A DNA stretch of 64,000 nt. Origin: Tetragonia tetragonoides (taxonomy: Eukaryota; Streptophyta; Magnoliopsida; Caryophyllales; Aizoaceae). Shown in pieces: positions 43,468 through 53,900 of this stretch. Within the stretch, counting starts at the first letter, position 1, and every line of letters starts with the position of its first letter. The notes below the pieces were generated by a model, which saw only the letters and a program-made list of their open reading frames with translations, was not told where the DNA came from and did no database searches. Position numbers and translations under genes: made by a program. The stretch lies in NCBI GenBank assembly GCA_038025085.1, contig CM076142.1, positions 32,456,001 through 32,520,000 of the forward strand. Direction: 5' to 3'.

Positions 43468-44844
43468 ACACTTACCATGTACTGGTACTTCCTCTGATAC
43501 TTGTTCTTCCTGCATTCCTGGCACTGTTACTTGCCCTTGTGTCTGTCTTCTCTCCTGATCCCCATCTACATCTTGGAGTATGTCAAATGGATTCTGTAAT
43601 TGGGTTGCTGCATTGTTAGTCTGTTGGATTTGTCTGTAGAAACCTCTTCCAGCCCTTGTCCCTCTCCCTGCATTGCCCATCCTGCCTCTACCTCTCCCTG
43701 CATTCTGCCATTGCTGTGTTCTTGGCTTTGCTTGCTGTGCAGGTATTTGGTGCACAGGCATTGTCTGTGTCATAGGCTCCTGTGTTGCTTTCTTTTTCCT
43801 ACATTCAGTCTCACTGTGTCCATGTTGTTTGCAGTGGTTGCATAGTACAGGTTTCCAGTCATACTCAACTTCTTGTTCCACTATGTTCCCTCTTTCATTC
43901 TTGTAGTGTACCTTATCAGGATATTTCCCCCCTATCTCCACTTCAATCAAAACTTTGGCATATTGAATCCCAACTTTCAGTTCAGTGTTTCTGTCAGCCA
44001 TCATTGGTCTGCCTACCAAGCTTGCCATTTTACTCAGCCCTACTGCATTCCAATACTTGACATTCAGACCAGGGAAATTAACCCAAATAGGAACAGATGT
44101 GAGTTCCTCATGGGCATAGTCTATGTTCTCAGCCCAAGGTCTAACAATCATTGGTTTATTGTCAAAATGATAAACCCCTTCCTCTAGCACTGCATCTCTT
44201 TGTTCCATTGAATCAAATCGAACAATAACTAGCCCATTTTTCATCATAGCTATTTTATTCATTCCCCTCTTCGACCAAATTCTCCTAAGGAATCCACTAA
44301 GCACACTGATAGGTGGTCTTGACCCCATAACATAGCAGACAACAGATTGGTTCCAATAATTAATTTCAGATTCTATGTCCTTGAGGTTAATTTCACCTAC
44401 TGGTTTTCCATCAAGCATTACAGGTGCTATAAAATCAAGTTTAAATCCAGCATTTTTAAGTTTTGTAATGTCGAATTTTTCCCAAGCAGATGTTTTACCT
44501 GAATCTGCAAATTGTTGCTGTTTTTCTTGTGTTGCAGTTTCGACCTGCTCTTCATCGGAGACTTGATTTCTAGCCCTTTCCTTCATCTTCGACACCCAAG
44601 AATTAATTTTTTCTTGCGCTAATTCCATTTCCTGCAGAGTTTCAGTGTGCACTTCCGGTGTCATGATGTCTGGGTCCTCCAATTCATCCGTTAAATTTCT
44701 CATAACACGACCTAGGTTTTCATGAGTTTGGCTCGAACGTTTTCTTTGTGTCACATTCTTCGTGGGACAAGGTGGAGCTGTCGATTTCTCCGCACTCTCA
44801 TCATCGTTTCCATTCCCTCGCTTTGATTTCTCTTTCTTCCCCAT
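43441..44844 (-). CDS. LINE ORF1 protein (DUF4283-like, CCHC knuckle, RG-rich), intact
   Basis: 467-residue gag-like RNA-binding protein. Basic start (MGKKEKSKRG), helical region about 45-95, DUF4283-like core about 115-305, CCHC knuckle C335-C338-H343-C348, RG-rich tract about 383-401, then a Gln-rich tail. In plant L1 elements such proteins bind the LINE transcript to form the retrotransposition particle. The start is chosen because MGK(K/N) at this position is conserved in all full-length copies, 73-76 nt from the LINE 5' end. The last codons lie in a predicted stem-loop (43440-43467) that includes the ORF2 ATG, suggesting coupled translation. Confidence 0.92.
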   Translation of the reverse strand: MGKKEKSKRGNGNDDESAEKSTAPPCPTKNVTQRKRSSQTHENLGRVMRNLTDELEDPDIMTPEVHTETLQEMELAQEKINSWVSKMKERARNQVSDEEQVETATQEKQQQFADSGKTSAWEKFDITKLKNAGFKLDFIAPVMLDGKPVGEINLKDIESEINYWNQSVVCYVMGSRPPISVLSGFLRRIWSKRGMNKIAMMKNGLVIVRFDSMEQRDAVLEEGVYHFDNKPMIVRPWAENIDYAHEELTSVPIWVNFPGLNVKYWNAVGLSKMASLVGRPMMADRNTELKVGIQYAKVLIEVEIGGKYPDKVHYKNERGNIVEQEVEYDWKPVLCNHCKQHGHSETECRKKKATQEPMTQTMPVHQIPAQQAKPRTQQWQNAGRGRGRMGNAGRGTRAGRGFYRQIQQTNNAATQLQNPFDILQDVDGDQERRQTQGQVTVPGMQEEQVSEEVPVHGKCPILTSSHG

Positions 44845-44858
44845 CGAACTCAGAGTTG

Positions 44859-44903
44859 CTAATGGAGTTTAACGAACTCTGTGGAGAAGAAAGGAGAGAG
44901 CAT
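44859..44903 (-). promoter_or_regulatory. Upstream ORF in LINE O 5' UTR (14 codons)
   Basis: MLSPFFSTEFVKLH then TAG, ending 14 nt before the ORF1 ATG. It is one codon longer than in H, J, Q and R, a 3-nt difference that keeps the frame. The ATG context AAAATGCTCTC is invariant among full-length copies. Confidence 0.58.
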
Positions 44904-44917
44904 TTTAGAGAGAGAAA

Positions 44918-44977
44918 AAACGGAGATGCGATATTGTTCGACGCGATCAATGCCGCAATGCCAATGCCGCGATCCAG
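44918..44977. other. 5' junction filler of LINE O
   Basis: Sixty bases between the LINE 5' end and the satellite. They contain gacgcgatcaatgcc, gcaatgccaatg and ccgcgatccag, that is, several imperfect versions of the target. No LINE or monomer sequence is otherwise recognised. Confidence 0.65.
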
Positions 44978-45286
44978 TAGCCAATGTTAATGCCCGAAAA
45001 CGGGCGACATGGGTGATATCTGAGTTCGGGGATAAGTATGACCCTCCCATGGCACCGGGGGTCCCCTAGGGACATAATAGAACCCTCGAAAAAATTTCGG
45101 GCGAAAACGGAAACCTGGCCCCGGGAATGCTCTAGGGGACATGTTTTGGGCCTTCGGACGCAAACTTTTCGACGTTAATATTTTCTCCCCATATCGTACG
45201 AGAGACCCCTAGGGGACATGGGAGGCACCTAGGGTCGGTTATTGGGTCCCTGATAAGCTTGTATGGCGGTTTGACGCGATGCCAAT
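44978..45286. repeat. Satellite monomer 3 with variant target tagccaatg
   Basis: Monomer of about 301 bp. The left target reads agtagccaatg followed by ttaatgcccg, a variant also present at the junctions at 37470, 38172 and 39514. The right end is gacgcgatgccaat fused to the poly-T of LINE Q. Internal CCCCTAGGGG palindromes are conserved, with some CG-to-TG or CG-to-CA changes. Confidence 0.87.
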
Positions 45287-45688
45287 TTTTTTTGTTGCAA
45301 GTCAGAAATTGTATTATTACTAGCTGCAATGTAGCAAGATTACAGCTCACAGGCAATGTAAATCCAAGGCCACCTACTAGGTAGGGTTCCTTTTATATAC
45401 ATCCCTTTACAACCTTACAAACCCAACACAGTACTGGATCAGCACACTACAAACAGTGGTTCACCACATCTGTACCAAAGTAAAAACAAAACATTCCTGA
45501 CTTACAGCAATTACAAAAACATCGTAACATAAACTATTACATGTTCCTTTTCCAACTCTTATCCTTGCTATTAATCTTCCTCTTGCTGTTGTATTGCTGA
45601 AATTCTGGTTCTGATTGCCTGTTAAAGCTGTTGTTCTGAATCTGCATTGCTGAGTTCTGGTTCACAAACTCATGTTACAGATAACAAA

Positions 45689-48611
45689 TTACACAGTTTT
45701 TATCCATCTCTTGTCCTTGCTGTTGATTTTCCTCTTACTGCTGCATTGCTGTATTCTGATTTTGACTGCCTGCTGAATCTGCTGCATGATCTGCATCATT
45801 GACATTCTGCTCCCCTCAAAATATTGGATGTTCCTGCATCTCCATATCCAATACACTGCTGCTGCAAGTCCTGCTGCATACACTTCCCTTCTGAATCTAG
45901 AGCTCTTTTGCCTGCTTATCCAGTTAAGCATACCCTGGATTGTGTTTGCTTTTGCTGACATCTGTAACCATCCTCTTAGTTGGTCCAGAATCCCTGTTGA
46001 TACACTACAGCTGAAGAACAGGTGGTTATGATCTTTTGGCTTCAATTTGCACAGGTTGCACATAACATCTCCATTCAGGAATCCCATTTTCTGCATCCTA
46101 TCCTTTGTTAGTAGTCTTCCCAATTAAGCCAGCCACAGGCAAAAACTCTGCCTAGGCATGGTTATCTTCCCCCAAATCAAATTAGCATGTCTGTATTTTG
46201 GCAAGACACCTGCCAGTACTCTGTATCCTCTTGCAGCAGAATACAACCCATCAGGAGCACCCTTCCACACTCCTCTAGCTGAATATTGGTCCTGGAAATA
46301 GCTTTTGATTTTATTTAGCTTTTTCCAGTACCAACTGGCTCCCCACACTGGTGCACAGTTCCAGAAATTAGCTCCCTTCAAATAAATCCCACTTATCCAT
46401 TTTACCCACAGTGTGTCTTTTTTTGTGGCTAAATCCCAAATATGCTTCGCATTTAAAGCTATGTTGAACCATTTGCAGTTCTTAATGTTTATTCCACCCT
46501 ATTTCCTTGGTCTGCATACCATGTCCCATGCCACCAAACTTGTCTTCTGTTTCTGATCAGTAGATCCCCACAGGAATGATCCGCATTTTTGCTCTACACT
46601 TTTTAGTACCCCTGCAGGCATTATAAAAATGCTTGACCAGTATACATGTATAGAGAATAATACAGAGTTAATTAGTTGAGCCCTTCCTGCATATGAGAGA
46701 TTCCTGGAGGCCCAGATCTGCAGCTTTTTTGTCATTTTATCCACCAAACATTCACAATCTATTTTGCTCCATATAGATGGAGACAGTGGAACACCCAAAT
46801 ACTTCATGGGTAGTGTGCCCTCCCTGAACCCTGATAAACCTAACAGCTCACTCTTAATTTGTTCACTTACACTAGCTATATACATGTTAGATTTCTCTTT
46901 ATTTGCAAATAAACCAGTAGCTTGTGAAAAATAATTTATGCTGTTCATCATGATACTCACAGATTCAGGTGCAGCTTTGCAGAAGCACATCAAATCATCA
47001 GCAAAGCAGAGGTGATTCAATGCAAGTTCTTTGCACATGGGATGCCAGCTGAAGCTCTTGTCCATACAGGCTATTTTCAGGATTCTTGACAAATATTCCA
47101 TTACCAACACAAAGATTAGTGGAGATATTGGATCTCCCTGCCTAATGCCACGTTTAGCAGGAAAAAAATCCATGAGCCTCCCCATTTATGTTGATGCTGA
47201 AACTAGCAGATTGGATGCACTCAAGTACCCAACTAATGAATTTAACAGGAAATCCATATCCTTGCAGCATTTCCTTGACAAAACTCCAATGAATTGTGTC
47301 ATAGGCTTTTCTTAGGTCAATCTTCATCAAGCATCTAGGAGAGGATTGTTTCCTATTGTAATGCTTGATAAGATCCTGACAAATCATTATGTTGTGTACT
47401 ATTGATCTCTGAGCCACAAAAGCTCCCTGGTTCACAGAGACTAGGTCAGGAAGCACTCTTGCCAATCTCCCACACAAAATCTTGGATATGCATTTGTAGA
47501 TGGTATTGCAGCAAGCAATAGGCCTGAAATCAGATGCCTTTTCAGGGTTTGCTATCTTCTGCACTAGACACAAATTTGTGGCATTCACCTCTTTAAGCAT
47601 TTCTAGCCTGTATTTCTTTCTGCTGCAGTGCTTCAGTGAGAGGCTCCTTGTTTGCTTCAGCCTGAGCTTGAGTCATTGCAGTTCTAGCAATATCAGCCTG
47701 AGCTAAGATATCACTAAATTCATCTCTATTTAACTTTTTCAGAACAGATCTCACACTTTTTAGTTTTTGATACACTCTGAACATTTTTGTGCCCTGTGTT
47801 CTGCAATCCAGGCTTGCTGCACCATTGCTTGGAATTCAGAGTGGAGGCTCCACATGTTAAAGAATTTAAAGGGGATGTTTCTTTTTGTGAATTCTTTATG
47901 AAGACTTAAGCAAATAGGAGAGTGGTCAGATACACCCTCTGGAAGAAACTGTAGAGTGCATTGATCAAACTCCTGCAACCAGAGACTGTTAGTAAAAGCC
48001 CAGTCTATTTTAGAGTATACTCTCCCCCCCCCCCCCTCTCATGCCTATTATTCCAGGTGTATTGACACCCAGACCACCCCATTTCAGTGAGGAAACAGTC
48101 TTCTATGCAGGTTTTAAAGTCTTGTATTTCAGCAAGAGTAACTGGTAGTCCTCCTTGTCTATTTCCAGGTAGCAGAACATTGTTAAAATCCCCACCAACA
48201 ATCCAAGGTTTATTGCAATTAATTGCAAAATCCCTAAGATCCTTCCATAATTGTTTCCTGTCTTCTTTTTCATTTAGCCCATATACAAAACTCACCACAA
48301 ATTCCTTTTTCCTCACTATATTAATCACCTTACAGATAATCATTTGCACAGAAGAGAAAATCACATCAACATGAAAATTATCTGGCAACCATCTTATCCA
48401 AATTCTTCCCAGCGTATGATTATTATGATTGCTATAGGATTCCCAACCTGACATGAACCTATTTTTGCATTTTTCCAGATTAACTGTTCTAATTTTAGTT
48501 TCTAGAAAAGCCACCAAACCACAGTTATTTTTTTTTGCAGAAAAGGGCAACATCCCTCTGCTTATTTGGGCCATTCAGGCCTCTAACATTCCATATAAGG
48601 ATCCTATCCAT
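45689..48611 (-). pseudogene. LINE ORF2, stops, frameshifts and deletion
   Basis: Remains of ORF2 in at least six open pieces. The tail with finger CNLCKLKPKDHNHLFFSC is at 45689-46123, with a CAA-to-TAA stop at about 46124. RT with RGIRQGDPISPL and CFADDLMCF lies within 46499-47185, and the upstream RT part (KIDLRKAYD) is at 47154-47600. A deletion there removes roughly codons 336-494. The endonuclease (48005-48574, GGDFNN) is separated by another shift at 47760-47785 and a run of 13 C at 48024-48036. Confidence 0.87.
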
Positions 48612-50004
48612 GACTACCAGTCAAGATAGGAGGCTTACCATGTGATGGCACTGCACTTGTGTTCTGACCCTCCTGTGTTCCTGGCACTGTTGCTTCACCT
48701 TGTGCCAGCAGCATTTCCTGCTCCCCACCTACACTTTGCAGTATATCAAAAGGGTTCTGTAGCTGTGTGTTGGCAGTTTTAGGCTGTCGAATTTGCCTGT
48801 AAATGCCTCTTCCTGCTCTCATTCCTCTCCCTGCATTTCCCATTCTGCCTCTACCTCTCCCTGCATTCTGCCATTGCTGGTTTCTAGGGATTTCATGCTG
48901 CACAGGTTTCTGCACAGGCACTGCTTGGTACACAGGCCCAGACATGGCCTTCTTCTTTCTGCAGTCAGGCTCACTGTGCCCATGTTGTTTGCAGTGGCTG
49001 CAAAGTACAGGTTTCCAGTCATACTCCACCTCTTGTTCAACAATATTCCCCTTCTCCTTCTTGAAATGGACCTTGTCAGGGTAATCCTCCCCTATTTCCA
49101 CTTCAACCAACACTCTTGCATAGTGAATCCCCACCTTGAGCTCTGTATTCCTGTCAGCCATCATTGGCCTACCAACTAGGCTTGCAATTTTGCTGAAACC
49201 CATTGCATTCCAGTATTTGATATTTAATCCGGGAAATTTGACCCATATAGGAACAGAAGTGAGCTCCTCATGAGCATAATCCACATTTTCAGACCATGGT
49301 CTGACTATCATGGGTTTATTATCAAAATGGTAAACCCCTTCCTCTAGCACAGCATCCCTTTGTTCCATAGAGTCGAATCTAACAATAACTAGACCATTTT
49401 TCATCATTGCAATTTTATTCATACCCCGTTTTGCCCAAATTCTCCTAAGAAATCCACTGAGCACATTTATTGGTGGCCTTGACCCCATGACATAGCAAAC
49501 AATTGCTTGATTCCAATAGTTAATTTCAGATTCAATGTCCATGTAGTTAATTTGCCCAACTGGTTTGCCCTCATGCGTAACAGGTGCAATAAAATCCAAT
49601 TTAAAGCCAGCATTTTTCAGTTTAGTTATATCGAATTTTTCCCAAGCTGAGGTTTTACCTGCATCTGCATATTCTTGTTGTTTGCCTTGCTCTGGAGCTA
49701 CAACCTCCTCTTCATCCGAAACTTGATTTTTGGCCGTCTCCTTCATCTTCGAGAGCCACGAGTTGATTTTTTCTCTTGCTAATTCCATTTGTTGTACTGT
49801 TTCAGTTTGTACCTCTGGCGTCATGACTTCAGGAGCCTCCAGTTCATCTGTGAGGTTGCGAACAACCCGATCTAGGTTGTCACGATTGATGTTGTTACCT
49901 TGTCTGTGAGTCGCAATTTTTGTGGGGCATGGGGGAGCCATTGAGTTTTCCGCAACATCACCGTGATTTTCAGATCCTCGCTTTGCCTTGTCCTTCTTCC
50001 CCAT
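48604..50004 (-). CDS. LINE ORF1 protein, intact in an otherwise dead element
   Basis: 466 open codons: MGKKDKAKRG start, helical region, AWEKFDITKLKNAGFKLDF core, VPIWVKFPGL, knuckle CSHCKQHGHSEPDC, RG-rich GRGRGRMGNAGRG tract and Gln-rich tail. The stop overlaps the ORF2 ATG as in other copies. ORF2 of the same element carries many lesions, so an open ORF1 here is unexpected. It may be chance, gene conversion, or retained function in trans. Confidence 0.86.
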   Translation of the reverse strand: MGKKDKAKRGSENHGDVAENSMAPPCPTKIATHRQGNNINRDNLDRVVRNLTDELEAPEVMTPEVQTETVQQMELAREKINSWLSKMKETAKNQVSDEEEVVAPEQGKQQEYADAGKTSAWEKFDITKLKNAGFKLDFIAPVTHEGKPVGQINYMDIESEINYWNQAIVCYVMGSRPPINVLSGFLRRIWAKRGMNKIAMMKNGLVIVRFDSMEQRDAVLEEGVYHFDNKPMIVRPWSENVDYAHEELTSVPIWVKFPGLNIKYWNAMGFSKIASLVGRPMMADRNTELKVGIHYARVLVEVEIGEDYPDKVHFKKEKGNIVEQEVEYDWKPVLCSHCKQHGHSEPDCRKKKAMSGPVYQAVPVQKPVQHEIPRNQQWQNAGRGRGRMGNAGRGMRAGRGIYRQIRQPKTANTQLQNPFDILQSVGGEQEMLLAQGEATVPGTQEGQNTSAVPSHGKPPILTGSHG

Positions 50005-50080
50005 TGAGAACTCAAAGCTCCGTTAATCGTTAACGAGCGATGTCGAGGAGAGAGGAGAGAGCATTTTCTAGAGAGAGAAA

Positions 50081-50121
50081 ATCTCGTCACCGCGATGCCA
50101 ATGTTGCCCGCGATGCCAATG
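50081..50121. other. Duplicated target motif at LINE Q / LINE R junction
   Basis: After the LINE Q 5' end come ten filler bases and then gcgatgccaatg at 50092-50103, ttgcccg, and gcgatgccaatg at 50110-50121. Two intact targets about 18 bp apart separate two elements where other junctions have one. Confidence 0.75.
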
Positions 50122-50626
50122 TTTTTTTTTGGTGCAAGTCAGAAAATGTATTATTACTAACTGTAATGTAACACGATTACAGTCCATAGGCCATGTAAAT
50201 CCAAGGCCACCTACTAGGTAGGGTTCCTTTTTTCTACATCCCTGTACAACCAACCAACCCTACTACAGTACTAGAGTAAGCACATTACACCCAATGGCTC
50301 CTCTTTTCTGAGACAAAATAAACAGAAACACCCTGACTTACAGCAAAACAAATACAACAAATACAAAATACATTGGAATAGGCTACTGCATTTTCCTAAT
50401 TTATTCCCATCCTTGCTGTTACTCTGCTTCCTTCTGCTGGTCCTTCTGAAAACTGCTCCTGATACTGTCTGCTGGCCAGATTCTCTAGCTTTGCTGAGCT
50501 GAGCTGTTTGACCACTGCTTCTTTTTCTCCTTTTGGGCTTCCTGCATGATTTCCATCACCTGTTGCTACTGCAAACTTCTGCTGTGCCCTCTTCATCCTT
50601 CCTGATCTGCTGAGCCCCCTTCATCT

Positions 50627-50627
<1 letters not shown>

Positions 50628-50666
<39 letters not shown>
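50628..50666. repeat. Poly-T tract of 39 in LINE R 3' UTR
   Basis: An uninterrupted homopolymer inside the 3' UTR, not preceded by the target motif and not followed by the family 3' end, so it does not mark another insertion of this family. It corresponds to an A-run in LINE RNA. Confidence 0.8.
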
Positions 50667-50919
50667 CGTGTTCTGGACATGCTGCTGGGTATCTGCTGCA
50701 TGTATTTTCCTTTTCTGGTTCTCTGGCCTTGTTTTTCTGCTTTGTTCAACTTTCTTTTTTTTCTTTTTTTTTTATTTTTTTTTTCCTTCCTTCTTTTCTT
50801 TCCTGCTGCAGCTATTGCCTGTGCATTTCTTGACTTTTCTGCTGCACCTTGCTATCTGTTGTTCTGCATCCTGCCCCTGGTGCTGAACTGTATAATCTCC
50901 TGCTTTCAGTGCATGTAAT

Positions 50920-53900
50920 TTACAGACTGTTGGCCCATCTCCTGTCTCTGCTGGTTAATTTCCTGTTGCAAATGCTTTGGTGGATTTTTAGCCTGATTGA
51001 CTGCTGCATCTGTTGGGTAATCTGTGCCATTGGTATTCTGCTCCCCTCAGAGTAAATCAAGTTCCTGCATCTCCACAACCAGTACACAGTACCTGCAATC
51101 CCTACTGCATACGTTTCTTTTCTGAAACTTGAGCACTTCTATCTGCTAACCCAGCTGAGCAGGCCTTTGATTGTGTTTGCTCTTGCAGTGATTTTCAGCC
51201 AGTCCCTCAGCAGTTGCAGTGCCTGTGCAGACACACTACATTGGAAGAACAGATGGTTATGAGTTTCTGTCTCCACTGTGCACAGGTAGCATATGTTATC
51301 CCCATTCAGAAAATCCATTTTCTGCATTCTATCCTTGGTCAACAATCTTCCCATGTTAGCTAACCATAGACAAAAGCTTTGTCTGGGTACTGAGATCTTC
51401 CCCCAAATCAGGTCTGCATGCCTTGACTTTGGCAGGTTTCCTAATAGTGTTCTGTACCCTCTAGCTGCATTGTAAACCCCATCCTGATCCCCTCTCCAAA
51501 CTCCTCTCTGTGTGTAGTGGGCCTGGAAATGTTGCTTGATTTTGTTGAGCTTTGTCCAGTACCAACTAGCTCCCCACACTGGAGCATAGGTCCATAGTGT
51601 GCTTCCTTTCAGATACACTCCATTGACCCATTTTACCCACAGTGTATCTTTTTTGGTAGCTAGGTCCCAGATATGGTTCCTATTCAGTGCTATAATAAAC
51701 AATTTGCATTGTTTAATGTTTATACCACCATTCTTCCTTGGTCTGCATACTACATCCCAGGCAACCAAGCTTGTTTTTTGCTTTTGGTCAGTAGTCCCCC
51801 ATAAAAACAATCTGCATTTTTTCTCTATACTTTTCAGCACCCCAGCAGGCATGACAAAGATGCTTGACCAGTATACATGGATAGATAGTAATACAGAGTT
51901 TATTAATTGTGCCCTTCCTGCATATGAGAGGTTTCTGGAGGCCCACATTTGCAATTTTGTAGTCATTTTGTCTACCAAGCATTCACAGTCTATTTTGCTC
52001 CATTTTGAGGGAGAGAGAGGAACTCCCAGGTATTTCATTGGTAGAGTACCCTCCTGAAACCCTGAGAGATACAGCAGTTCATTTTTCTTCTGTTCATTCA
52101 CCCCTGCCACATATATACTTGATTTTTCCTTGTTTGCATTCAGTCCTGTCATTTGTGAAAAATAATTCAAGCAGTTCATTAAGGTACTCACTGATTCAGG
52201 ATTTGCTTTGCAGAAGCACATCAGATCATCAGCAAAGCAAAGGTGGCTCAGAGCAAGCTCCTTACACATGGGGTGCCAGCTGAAGCTATTGTCCATGCAA
52301 GCTATTTTTAGAACTCTTGACAGGTATTCCATTACCAGGACAAAAATTAATGGGGAGATGGGATCCCCTTGTCTTATGCCTCTCTTTGCAGTGAAATATC
52401 CATGTGTTTCCCCATTCAAGTTAATGCTGAAACTAGCTGTTTGGATACACTCCAATATCCATCCAATGAATTTCAGTGGGAATCCATATCCCTGCAGCAT
52501 TTCCTTGACAAAGCCCCAATGAATGGTGTCATAAGCTTTCCTGAGATCAATCTTCATCAGGCATCTAGGAGAGGATTGTTTCCTGTTGTAGTGCTTGATT
52601 AGGTCCTGGCATATCATGATGTTGTGGACTATTGATCTCTGTGCCACAAAAGCTCCCTGGTTCTCAGCTACTAGTTCAGGGAGTACCCTAGCCAGTCTCC
52701 CACATAGAATCTTGGATATGCATTTGTAGATAGTGTTGCAGCAAGCTATGGGCCAGTAATCAGATGCCTTTTCAGGACTTGGTATTTTCTGCACAAGACA
52801 CAAGTTAGTTGCATTTACCACTTTGAGCATTTTGGAAGACTCAAAAAAGTCAATAATAGCCTCAGTCACTTCCTGTCCCACTGTATGCCATGCTCCTTTG
52901 AAGAATCCTGAGCCAAACCCATCCGGACCTGGGCTTTTGTTACTGTCAATGTCAAACATGGCTCTTTTTACTTCCTCTGCAGTCACAGGTGCATTCAAGG
53001 ACATCTGTTGCTGTATATTTAGTCTGTGACCTGCATTGAAAAAACTGTGTTCTGCTGCCTTGTCTCTGGTTCCTGTGACCCCTAGCATTTTCCTGTAGAA
53101 ACCCACAAATTCCTCCACAATAGGAGTCTGGTCTTCTAGTAGTTCCCCCTCTTGTGTCTTGATGGAGCGTACTCTGTGTTGTTGTCTTCTCTGCTTCATG
53201 ATTGCATGAAAGAATTCATTGTTTCCATCCCCTAATTGAACCCATTTTGCCTTGCTCTTTTGTTGTAGGAAATTCTCAGCTGCCAAGTTCAGTTCATTGT
53301 ACCTTTTTCTAGCTTGCATTTCCTGCTGTTGTAGTGTCTCATTCAGAGGGTCCTGATTTGCTTCAATCTAAGCTTGATTCATAGTTGTTCTTGCCACCTC
53401 CGCTTGAGTTAGTATTCCACTGAACTCCTCTCTATTTAGCTTTTTCAACACTAATCTCACTTTTTTCAGTTTCTGATAAACTCTGAACATTTTTGTGCCT
53501 TGTGTTCTGAAGTTCCAAGCTTGTTGCACCAATGCTTGAAAATCAGAGTGGAGGCTCCACATGTTAAAGAATTTAAAAGGGGTGTTTCTGTTTTTTGTAA
53601 TTTCTTTGTGCAGGGATAAACAGATTGGGGAGTGGTCTGACACATCCTCAGTATGGAATTCTAGATTAAATTGGTCAAACTCTTGTAGCCAGGCACTGTT
53701 GGCAAAAACCCAGTCAATTTTGGAATACACTCTCCCACCCCTCTCATGCTTGTTGTTCCAGGTAAACTGGCATCCACTCCACCTCAATTCTGTAAGGTTA
53801 CACTCCTCAAGACAGTCTTTGAAATCTTGAATTTCAGCATAAGTTACTGGGGCTCCTCCTTGTCTGTTACCAGGGTGAAGTACATTGTTGAAGTCCCCTC

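Larger units (their letters stand above)
39524..44917 (-). mobile_element. LINE O, full-length with both ORFs open
   Basis: Best-preserved element: poly-T 39524-39537, 3' UTR about 0.5 kb with both conserved hairpins, intact ORF2, intact ORF1, and a 73-nt 5' UTR with a 14-codon upstream ORF (44859-44903). It is very similar to element P (57020-62405). It may be a recent insertion. Filler with several target-like motifs lies at 44918-44977. Confidence 0.94.
45287..50080 (-). mobile_element. LINE Q, full 5' end, ORF1 open, ORF2 ruined
   Basis: Poly-T about 45286-45293, 3' UTR to about 45688, disrupted ORF2 45689-48611, open ORF1 48604-50004, and a 76-nt 5' UTR with a 13-codon upstream ORF (50023-50064). 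An internal deletion of about 0.47 kb lies at about 47600. Right junction: atctcgtcac, then gcgatgccaatg twice (50092-50121). Confidence 0.9.

Noticed and set aside
50750..50790. T-rich tract as another LINE poly(A) end
   Set aside because: It is interrupted by C and A, and lacks both the target motif and the family 3' end.
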